A DNA stretch of 64,000 nt from Lichenicola sp964236105. GTDB taxonomy: Bacteria > Pseudomonadota > Alphaproteobacteria > Acetobacterales > Acetobacteraceae. Under the pieces are notes generated by a model. That model worked only from the letters and a program-made list of their open reading frames with translations. It was not told the DNA's origin and made no database searches. The translations under genes were made by a program, and so were the position numbers. Of the stretch, positions 58,114 to 64,000 are shown in pieces (position 1 is the first letter of the stretch; each line of letters begins with the position of its first letter). The stretch lies in assembly GCA_964236105.1 (NCBI GenBank), contig CAXSBC010000001.1, positions 372,001-436,000 on the forward strand, in the 5' to 3' direction.

Positions 58114-58140
58114 CAATGCTTTCACTTATTCAGTGCAACC

Positions 58141-58169
58141 GACCTAGTATCACAACCAGAAATTGTCAA
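58141..58169 (-). promoter_or_regulatory. sigma70-type promoter of the XRE gene
   Basis: On the minus strand TTGACA (58169-58164), 17 bp, TAGGTC (58146-58141), 28 bp before the chosen ATG. The boxes are identical to those of tRNA-Tyr. A CACT-N5-AGTG inverted repeat lies between the -10 and the start and could be an autoregulatory site. Confidence 0.6.
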
Positions 58170-58248
58170 GACGGTGGGGGTGTTCATGAGAATCGTCCAG
58201 TCGAAGCGGTCTCTTCATCATCGTATCGCCATGATTCTCTAAAAGAAG

Positions 58249-59820
58249 TCACGTATCGGTGGCAAGGGCGGTTGTGCGTCGCACGCGACCACCAATCGGC
58301 AGCAGGGCCAGCGCCGCCAGCGCCAGGCACAGCAGCAGCGGCAGCGGCAGTCCCAGCCGCGCGAACACGGTCGGCGGCAGCGGCCCCGGCAGCGCCAGCA
58401 CCAGCGCCCCGGCAACGCCCCAGCCCAGCCGCCCCAGCGCGTGGCCGGTGCCGTCATACCCGGCCGAGATGCCGGTATTGGCAGCACGGGCCAGCGGCAG
58501 ACCTTCCTCCACCGCCCGCATCCGGGCCGTGGCCAGATGCTGCCGCGGTCCGGACGAGTTGCCGTACCAGGCATCGTTGGTGACGTTCAGCACCCAGGCC
58601 GGGCGGTCATGACGCTGGACCACCACGCCGGGAAAGATCACCTCGTAGCAGATCAGCGGGCCGATCGGCGCCAGGCCCGCCAGGTGCAGCGTGCGCGGTC
58701 CGGGACCGGCGGCAAAGCTGCCGCCCGGCACGATCTGGAACGGCAGGCCAGGCGGCTGATACTCGCCGAACGGCACCAGATGCGCCTTGTCGTAGATGCC
58801 GGCGACCTGCCCGTCCGGCAGCACCGCGATCAGGCTGTTGCGCGGCCGCCCGGCGGGATCGTAGCGCACGCTGCCGATCAGCCCCGCCGCCGCGCCGGGA
58901 GCGGCCTGCATCAGCACCTGCCGGGCCATCGTCTCGCGGTCCAGCAGGCCGGGGAACGCGCTTTCCGGCCAGGCGAACAGGATCGGCCGCGCCGGATCGC
59001 CGCCATGCCTGGCTTCGGCCGAACGCTGCGCCATGGCCGCGGCCACGCCCTGCTGGGTCAGGCGCACGTACTTGCGGAAGATCAGCACCGCCTGGTCCTG
59101 GCTCTGCTTCTCGTCCTCGGGCACGTTGCCCTGCACCATCACCGCCAGCGGCCCGGCAGCACCGGCCGACGGCGAGACCAGGGCCAGCCGGGCGGCGCCT
59201 GCCGCGATCCACAGCGCCAGCAGCCCGCCGCCGGCAAGCCAGCCGCGCCGGCCGAGCAGCGGCATCCCGGCCAGCAGCAGCGTCAGCAGCGTCAGCCCAT
59301 GCACCGAGATCCAGGCCGCCGGCTGGATCATCACGTCGCCGGCCACGCCCGGGAACTCCCAGACGCTGCCCCACAGGTTCCACGGGAAGCCCGAGAACAC
59401 GAACTCCCGGGCGAGGTCGGTCAGCGTCCAGACGGACGCGAACAGCACCACCCGCCGCCACCCCGGCGGCACCCAGCGGACGGCCAGGCAGGCGACGGCG
59501 GTGAAGCAGGAGAGCGGCACGGCGCCGAAGGGTGCGGCAAGCGGCACCGCCCACCAGAACTCGTCCGCCCGGACCAGCACCGCGTCGGTCAGCCAATATA
59601 GCCCCAGCATGTGCAGTCCCATGCCGAACACGAAGCCGTGGCGCAGCGCCCGGTGCCAGCCGGCGGCGTCGCCGAGCAGCCGCAGCAGCAGCGGCACCGT
59701 CAGCAGCAGCACCGGCACCAGATGCAGCGGCGGCAGCGCCAGCGCCGACAGCAGCCCGAGCAGCAGGGCCCTGAGGTCGGCAGGCAGCCGGCTCCAGGAG
59801 GAAGCGATCGACGAGGTCAT
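58249..59820 (-). CDS. lnt: Apolipoprotein N-acyltransferase
   Basis: Lnt adds the third acyl chain to lipoproteins in the inner membrane. The 523-aa protein has about six N-terminal membrane segments (LLGLLSALALPPLHLVPVLLL and others), then the nitrilase-like domain with the catalytic Glu in FAWPESAFPG, Lys in YDKAHLVPFGEYQP and Cys in PLICYEVIFPG, and a last membrane segment before the end. Start ATG 59820. Follows olsB on the same strand by 55 bp. Confidence 0.95.
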   Translation of the reverse strand: MTSSIASSWSRLPADLRALLLGLLSALALPPLHLVPVLLLTVPLLLRLLGDAAGWHRALRHGFVFGMGLHMLGLYWLTDAVLVRADEFWWAVPLAAPFGAVPLSCFTAVACLAVRWVPPGWRRVVLFASVWTLTDLAREFVFSGFPWNLWGSVWEFPGVAGDVMIQPAAWISVHGLTLLTLLLAGMPLLGRRGWLAGGGLLALWIAAGAARLALVSPSAGAAGPLAVMVQGNVPEDEKQSQDQAVLIFRKYVRLTQQGVAAAMAQRSAEARHGGDPARPILFAWPESAFPGLLDRETMARQVLMQAAPGAAAGLIGSVRYDPAGRPRNSLIAVLPDGQVAGIYDKAHLVPFGEYQPPGLPFQIVPGGSFAAGPGPRTLHLAGLAPIGPLICYEVIFPGVVVQRHDRPAWVLNVTNDAWYGNSSGPRQHLATARMRAVEEGLPLARAANTGISAGYDGTGHALGRLGWGVAGALVLALPGPLPPTVFARLGLPLPLLLCLALAALALLPIGGRVRRTTALATDT

Positions 59821-59875
59821 GCGATGTCCCGGAATGAGCAGCCGGCCGGAGCAGCGGCGGCCGCCCTCCGGACGA

Positions 59876-60724
59876 TCAGTAGATGGCTTCGCGCAGCTGG
59901 CGCTCGTAGTGGCGATAGTACTTGTCGGTGATCAGGTCGGTCTTCACCACCACCGCCACGTCGGTGGTGTTGAACTGCTGGTCGACCACGGCGCCGTCGC
60001 CGATGAAGCCGCCCAGGCGCAGATAGCCCTTGATCAGCGGCGGCAGCGTCTGCTGCGTCCGCCGGTGGTCGAAGCTGGCCGGATCGAGCCGGCGCATCTC
60101 CACGTAGCGGCTGGGGATCGCCCGCAGCCGCAGCGCCGGCGGCGCCAAGTGGTTGTGGTAGAGATAGGTGAGCTCGGCCTCGAGCCGTTCCGGATCGGTG
60201 CCCGGCAGGCTGGCGCAGCCGAACATCACGTCGATGCGGTGCAGGAACACGTAGGCGGCGATGCCGCGCCACAGCAGCTGCATCGCCGCCCGGCCGCGAT
60301 AGGTCCGATCGATGCAGGACCGGCCCAGCTCCAGCAGCCGGCCGGGAAAGCCGGTGATGGTGCTGATGTCGTACTCGTCGGCGGTGTAGAAGCGGCCGAT
60401 CTGCTCCGCCGCCTCGTTCTGCACCAGCCGGTAGGTGCCGATGATCGCCTTCGGGCCGGAGCCGATGGCGTGGTCGATGACCAGCAGGTGGTCCGCCACC
60501 GCGTCGAACATGTCGACGTCGCGCTGCAGCAGCCGGGCGCGCTCGTCCGGCATGGCGCCCATCTCGTTGTAGAAGATGCGGTAGCGCAGCGCCTGGGCCG
60601 CGTCGCGCTCGGCGTCGGTGACGGCGATCCGCACCCCCAGATGCCCGGCCCGCAGCTCGCCGAAGCCGGTCATCGAGGCCGATCGCGGCATCAGCGGCGC
60701 GGTGATCGGATTGGTGATCGTCAC
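59876..60724 (-). CDS. olsB: GNAT-family acyltransferase, OlsB-like
   Basis: A 282-aa GNAT protein with the full OlsB-type pattern: ALRYRIFYNEMGAM, RDVDMFDAVADHLLVID, IGTYRLVQNEAAEQIGRFYTADEYD, LELGRSCIDRTYRGRAAMQLLWRGI, FGCASLPGTDPERLEAELTYLYHNHLAPP, and LPPLIKGYLRLGGFIGDGAVVDQQFNTTDV. OlsB makes lyso-ornithine lipid from ornithine and acyl-ACP. Start GTG 60724 overlaps the fur stop (GTGA), so it is translated with the regulator. A second acyltransferase (olsA) is not adjacent. Confidence 0.82.
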   Translation of the reverse strand: MTITNPITAPLMPRSASMTGFGELRAGHLGVRIAVTDAERDAAQALRYRIFYNEMGAMPDERARLLQRDVDMFDAVADHLLVIDHAIGSGPKAIIGTYRLVQNEAAEQIGRFYTADEYDISTITGFPGRLLELGRSCIDRTYRGRAAMQLLWRGIAAYVFLHRIDVMFGCASLPGTDPERLEAELTYLYHNHLAPPALRLRAIPSRYVEMRRLDPASFDHRRTQQTLPPLIKGYLRLGGFIGDGAVVDQQFNTTDVAVVVKTDLITDKYYRHYERQLREAIY

Positions 60725-61194
60725 CGGCCGCCTCCGGTGCGGTCGGCCGCGTCCGGCGCCTGGATTCCCGCCTTGGCGGCCGGCGCATCGGGCCGTCTGC
60801 GCGCGAACAGCTCCATGCGGTGCGACACCAGGTCGAAGCCGAGCCGGGCCGCGATCTCGTGCATCAGCCGCTCGTGCTCGGCATCCTCGAACTCGATCAC
60901 CTTGCCGCTGTCGATGTCGATGAGATGATAGTGGTGGCCGTGCTCGGTGGCCTCGTAGCGGGCGCGGCCGCCGCCGAAGTCGCGCCGCTCCAGGATGCCC
61001 TTCTCCTCGAGCAGCCGGACGGTGCGATACACGGTGGCGACCGAGATCCGGCTGTCGAGCCCGGTCGCCCGGCGATACAGCTCCTCGACGTCGGGATGGT
61101 CCTCAGCCTCGGACAGCACACGGGCGATCACCCGCCGCTGGCCGGTCATCTTGAGGCCGCGGTCGATGCACAGGCGCTCTATGCGCGATTCCAT
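60721..61194 (-). CDS. fur: Fur-family transcriptional regulator
   Basis: A ~157-aa Fur/Irr-type repressor. DNA-binding half: SRIERLCIDRGLKMTGQRRVIARVLSEAEDHPDVEELYRRA, ISVATVYRTVRLLEEKGIL. Metal/dimer half: HGHHYHLIDIDSGKVIEFEDAEHERL. No C-terminal CxxC pair, so an Irr/Mur-type or C-less Fur. The start MESRIERL (ATG 61194, after GGTGAA) is family-like; ATG 61215 is an alternative. Its stop overlaps olsB. Confidence 0.92.
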   Translation of the reverse strand: MESRIERLCIDRGLKMTGQRRVIARVLSEAEDHPDVEELYRRATGLDSRISVATVYRTVRLLEEKGILERRDFGGGRARYEATEHGHHYHLIDIDSGKVIEFEDAEHERLMHEIAARLGFDLVSHRMELFARRRPDAPAAKAGIQAPDAADRTGGGR

Positions 61195-61324
61195 CGCTTC
61201 ACCAACAGCGGCCATGTCACGCGGCGTAGCCGATCAGCACAGCCATTGTCCAATCCGCGTCAGGCACCTGTTGCGGGCCCGACACAGCCATAGCGCAACG
61301 GCCCGCGGATCGAGGGCGCCGGGA

Positions 61325-61735
61325 TCAGGCGTCGTCGCGCGGCTTGCGGCCCAGCCCGATCTTCTTGGCCAGCGAGGAGCGATGACTGGCATAGTTCGGC
61401 GCCACCATCGGATAGTCGGGCGGCAGGCCCCAGCGCTCGCGATAGGCTTCCGGCGTCATGTCGTAGGCGGTCTTCAGATGCCGCTTCAGCATCTTGAGCT
61501 TCTTGCCGTCCTCCAGGCAGACGATGTAGTCCGGGAACACCGATTTCTTGACGGCCACCGCCGGCTGCGGCTTGTCGACCGTCACCGGGCCGCTGCCGAT
61601 CTCGGACAGGGCCCGGAACACGTCCTGGATCAGCCCGGCGAGCGAGTCCGCCTCGACGGCGTTGTTCGAGACATGCGCAGAAACGATCTGGGCCGTCAGC
61701 TCCAGCACATCCACCCCGGTCGCTTCATCAGCCAT
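61325..61735 (-). CDS. mucR: MucR-family zinc-finger regulator
   Basis: A 136-aa alphaproteobacterial Ros/MucR regulator. The zinc finger is CLEDGKKLKMLKRHLKTAYDMTPEAYRERW (Cys-x2-Asp, His-x-His type), preceded by FPDYIVCLED; the N-terminal helix (VLELTAQIVSAHVSNNAVEA) mediates oligomers. These silence horizontally acquired and cell-cycle genes. The ATG at 61735 follows AGGGAA. Divergent from the TusA-like gene. Confidence 0.93.
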   Translation of the reverse strand: MADEATGVDVLELTAQIVSAHVSNNAVEADSLAGLIQDVFRALSEIGSGPVTVDKPQPAVAVKKSVFPDYIVCLEDGKKLKMLKRHLKTAYDMTPEAYRERWGLPPDYPMVAPNYASHRSSLAKKIGLGRKPRDDA

Positions 61736-61826
61736 CGTAATTCCCTGGCACCGTTATTGAGACTGTTTTAATAAAGGCGTCAGCAACCTGCAACCGTCGA
61801 AGTTCCCGTCGCCCAATCGAGGTCGC

Positions 61827-62066
61827 ATGACAGATCGTTCGACAGTTCACGACCTCGACGTCACTGCCGAGCTCTGCCCGATGACCTTCGTGCGGACGCG
61901 GCTGGCGCTCGACCGGCTGCCGTCCGGATCGCTGCTGCGGGTCCGCCTGCGGGGCGACGAGCCGGTGCGCAACGTGTCCGCCAGCGCCGCGGCACTCGGC
62001 CATGCCGTGCTGGACACCACGCCGCTGCCCGACGGCCTCACCCTGCTGCAGATCAGGCGCCGCTGA
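61827..62066 (+). CDS. TusA-family sulfurtransferase-like protein
   Basis: A 79-aa SirA/TusA-fold protein: LDVTAELCPMTFVRTRLALDRLPSGSLLRV with the conserved Cys-Pro, then LRGDEPVRNVSASAAALGH. Likely sulfur carrier for tRNA or cofactor thiolation. ATG 61827 after CGAGGTCGC. Its 3' end overlaps convergent rimI by 14 bp. Confidence 0.85.
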   Translation: MTDRSTVHDLDVTAELCPMTFVRTRLALDRLPSGSLLRVRLRGDEPVRNVSASAAALGHAVLDTTPLPDGLTLLQIRRR

Positions 62067-62514
62067 GCAACGCCGGGTGGCGCAGCGGCCGCATCAGCAC
62101 CAGGGCGCTGCTGCCGTCCGGGTAGTACTGCCGCCGCCGGCCCACCTCGCCGAAGCCCAGCCGGCGATACAACGCCAGGGCCGGCGCGTTGCCGACCGAC
62201 ACCTCCAGGAACAGCCGCGCGGCGCCGAGACCGGCCGCCTCCGCCGCCAGCTCCTCCAGCAGACGCGCGGCGAGCCCACGGCCACGTGCCGCAGGCAGCA
62301 CGCCCACGGTCAGCAGCTCGGCCTCGTCGGCGGCCACGCGCGCCAGCGCCAGGGCGTCCGGCCGGCCGGCGTCGGTGCCGGCGACGCCGCCGAAGCCGCC
62401 CGGCATCGCCAGCACGCTGCCGAACGCCGCCTCGTCCCACCGCTCGCCGGGCGCGAAGCACTGCGCGTGCAGGACGGCGAGGAGCCCGGCGGACGCGGTC
62501 CCGCGCAGGATCAT
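62053..62514 (-). CDS. rimI: Ribosomal-protein-alanine N-acetyltransferase (RimI-like GNAT)
   Basis: A 153-aa GNAT: HAQCFAPGERWDEAAFGSVLA, then the acetyl-CoA loop LLTVGVLPAARGRGLAARLLEELA and LFLEVSVGNAPALALYRRLGFGEVGRRRQYY. Acetylates the N-terminus of ribosomal protein S18 in E. coli. The ATG at 62514 overlaps the tsaB stop (ATGA). Convergent with the TusA-like gene (14-bp overlap). Confidence 0.9.
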   Translation of the reverse strand: MILRGTASAGLLAVLHAQCFAPGERWDEAAFGSVLAMPGGFGGVAGTDAGRPDALALARVAADEAELLTVGVLPAARGRGLAARLLEELAAEAAGLGAARLFLEVSVGNAPALALYRRLGFGEVGRRRQYYPDGSSALVLMRPLRHPALLSGA

Positions 62515-63212
62515 CGCACCCGCGGCGTCATGTCCGGGGCGGTCCGGCGCTGCGGCAGCCTGGCTTCCGGTGCATCGACATAGAGCGGCTGCACGGCACG
62601 CGGCGGCAGCAGGCCCCGCAGGCGCGACAGCGACGCGTCGGCGATCGCTGCCATCGGCACCGCAGCCAGCCCCGACCGCCGCACCGCGACACCGTGCGCC
62701 GCCAGCGCGTCCGCGACCAGCGCCGCCGCATCGCCGCCGACCAGCACCGAGCCGCCAGGCTCCGGCAGTGCTGCCAGCATCGCGGCCTCCGCCTGCCACG
62801 CCGTTCCATGCAGGCGTTCGATGAACACCCGGTCGCGCCGGGCCTGGCTGACGCACCAGATCGCCTCTCCGGACGCCTCGGCCTGCAGCAGCGGCCCCAG
62901 CGTCTCGCCGACCGTGACCCCGACCAGCCGGGCGGTTCCAGAGAGCGCCAGCCCGTGCGCCAGCGACAGGCTGGCCCGCAATCCGGTGAAGCTGCCCGGA
63001 CCGACCACCACGGCGATGATCCCGAGGCTGGCTGCCGTCCATCCGACGGCCCGCAGCCGGTCGGCCAGCAGGGAGGGCAGCCGCTCGGCCCCGTCGCGGC
63101 CGGGCGCCGTCTCGTCCGCCACCAGCTCGATCGTCCCGCCCGACAGCGTCAGCAGCCCGAACGCCGCACCGGTCGTCCCGGACGCGCCGTTCAGGGCGAG
63201 GATGCGCGTCAC
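62511..63212 (-). CDS. tsaB: tRNA t6A biosynthesis protein TsaB
   Basis: A 233-aa TsaB, partner of TsaD in making N6-threonylcarbamoyladenosine at position 37 of ANN-decoding tRNAs. ILALNGASGTTGAAF, then VVVGPGSFTGLRASLSLAHGLALSG (the ASKHA-like signature) and WCVSQARRDRVFIERLHG. Complete. Coupled by 4-bp overlaps on both sides (RutE-like gene and rimI). Confidence 0.92.
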   Translation of the reverse strand: MTRILALNGASGTTGAAFGLLTLSGGTIELVADETAPGRDGAERLPSLLADRLRAVGWTAASLGIIAVVVGPGSFTGLRASLSLAHGLALSGTARLVGVTVGETLGPLLQAEASGEAIWCVSQARRDRVFIERLHGTAWQAEAAMLAALPEPGGSVLVGGDAAALVADALAAHGVAVRRSGLAAVPMAAIADASLSRLRGLLPPRAVQPLYVDAPEARLPQRRTAPDMTPRVR

Positions 63213-63793
63213 AGCAGCATGCAGGCTTCGTCGAATGTCAGCCGGGGCGCCCGCGGCCCGGCCGCGGCACCCTCGGCATAGCCGAGGTTGACCAGGAAGT
63301 TCGATCGCCAGCCGCTGCCGGCCAGGAAGATCTCGTCCACCACCTGGTTGTCGAAGCCCGACATCGGCGCCGCGTCCAGCCCGAGGGCGCGCGCCGCCAG
63401 CACCAGATAGCCGCCCTGCAGGGTGGCGTTGCGGAACGCCGTCTGCTCGGCGAGCTCCAGGTCGGCCGCGAACCAGGAGCGGGCCTCCTCGGACGGGTAG
63501 AGCCGCGGCATCTGCTCGAAGAACAGCGGGTCCTGCGCCACGATCACCGTGACGGCGGCGGTCATCGTCTTCTCGATGTTGCCTACCGACAGCGCCGGCC
63601 GCAGCCGCTCCCGGCTGTCCCGGCTGGCCAGGAACACGAAGCGGCCCGGCGAGCAGTTGCCCGAGGTCGGCGGCAGCTTCACCAGGTCGTAGAGGGCGCG
63701 CAGCGTGTCCTCCTCGACCGGCGCGCCGGTCCAGAGCGTCGGCGTGCGGGCTGTGCGGAACACGGCATCGAGCGCCGCTGCATCGACCGTCAT
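63209..63793 (-). CDS. Nitroreductase-family protein, RutE/malonic semialdehyde reductase type
   Basis: A 194-aa flavin oxidoreductase. Typical segments: LYDLVKLPPTSGNCSPGRFVFL, SVGNIEKTMTAAVTVIVAQD, LQGGYLVLAARALGLDAAPMSGFDNQVVDEIFL and FLVNLGYAEGAAAGPRAPRL. In E. coli RutE reduces malonic semialdehyde in uracil breakdown; no other rut gene is here, so the substrate is open. Start ATG 63793. Overlaps tsaB by 4 bp. Confidence 0.85.
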   Translation of the reverse strand: MTVDAAALDAVFRTARTPTLWTGAPVEEDTLRALYDLVKLPPTSGNCSPGRFVFLASRDSRERLRPALSVGNIEKTMTAAVTVIVAQDPLFFEQMPRLYPSEEARSWFAADLELAEQTAFRNATLQGGYLVLAARALGLDAAPMSGFDNQVVDEIFLAGSGWRSNFLVNLGYAEGAAAGPRAPRLTFDEACMLL

Positions 63794-63817
63794 GACGGCG
63801 TCCGTGGCGGCGAGGGC

Positions 63818-64000
63818 CTAGGCCTCGACCTGCTCCACCGACAGCACCTCCGGCACGTAGTGGCGCAGCATGTTCTCCACCCCGTGCTTCAGCGTCGCCC
63901 GCGAGGACGGGCAGCCGGCGCAGGCGCCCTGCATGTGCAGGCGGACGATGCCGTCGCGGTAGCCGCGGAACACGATGTCGCCGCCGTCGCCCGCCACCGC
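63818..64000 (-). CDS. NifU C-terminal domain protein (Nfu-type), N-terminus cut by window edge
   Basis: The last 60 residues of an Fe-S scaffold/carrier: VAGDGGDIVFRGYRDGIVRLHMQG, ACAGCPSSRATLKHGVENML, RHYVPEVLSVEQVEA. The CxxC (CAGCPSS) is the cluster-binding pair. The N-terminal Nfu_N half lies beyond the right edge. First of a minus-strand operon with the RutE-like gene, tsaB and rimI (24-bp gap). Confidence 0.93.
   Translation of the reverse strand, partial: AVAGDGGDIVFRGYRDGIVRLHMQGACAGCPSSRATLKHGVENMLRHYVPEVLSVEQVEA

Overview
The window is a stretch of a high-GC (roughly 70% by eye) alphaproteobacterial chromosome, most likely from the Acetobacteraceae or a close relative. The evidence is gene content and order: priA facing DUF484-xerC; nfu - nitroreductase - tsaB - rimI - mucR - fur - olsB - lnt - XRE; a PII-AmtB pair; a MucR zinc-finger regulator; sdhCDAB and mdh-sucA-sucB-lpd clusters. 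No rRNA, plasmid backbone or second replicon signature was seen, so the family assignment is inference.

Layout. 1-9 kb: a secreted S9 peptidase cut by the left edge, a cupin, a 57-aa membrane protein, priA, DUF484-xerC, proline iminopeptidase and a two-lobed aspartyl protease. 9-16 kb: a FemAB-like acyltransferase behind a palindrome-rich spacer, glnK-amtB, a UbiH-type hydroxylase with cysE, a DCC thiol oxidoreductase and a renalase-like flavoprotein. 16-23 kb: rlmB, four tRNAs (Tyr, Gly, Trp, Thr), secE-nusG and the pqiABC membrane-lipid transport operon. 22.9-31.5 kb: an integrated mobile element. 31.9-45 kb: metallophosphoesterase, aldo/keto reductase, pdxJ, pdxA, a SIRT4-like sirtuin, lpd (lipoyl-E3 fusion), sucB, sucA, mdh and zapE. 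45-53 kb: a small secreted protein, a 2OG-Fe(II) oxygenase, zwf with a GH15 glucoamylase-type enzyme, asd and a divergent DprA-like protein. 53-57.6 kb: sdhCDAB and a dual-specificity-type phosphatase. 57.6-64 kb: XRE regulator, lnt, olsB, fur, mucR, a TusA-like protein, rimI, tsaB, a RutE-type nitroreductase and the C-terminus of a NifU-domain protein.

The mobile element is the main accessory feature. It lies between the intact tRNA-Thr(CGT) and a 46-bp direct repeat of that tRNA's 3' part at 31458-31503. It has a tyrosine integrase at the distal end, a serine recombinase next to the tRNA, an AlpA/excisionase-like gene heading a minus-strand operon of short unknown genes, and a DUF927-type ATPase closing that operon. 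No capsid, portal, terminase, relaxase or type IV secretion gene was seen. The plan resembles a small phage-satellite or integrative island with its own replication or helicase module. GGGGCATCA repeats on an 11-bp period flank both ends and look like integrase arm sites. A 13-bp copy of the attachment core overlaps the integrase start codon.

In the core genome, the TCA genes form two clusters. Lpd carries an N-terminal lipoyl domain almost identical to that of SucB, and a SIRT4-class sirtuin follows directly. This raises the testable idea that the sirtuin acts on the lipoyl-lysines of the oxoglutarate dehydrogenase complex. sucCD is absent between mdh and sucA. A two-hairpin repeat family occurs three times (14.73, 37.98 and 56.06 kb).
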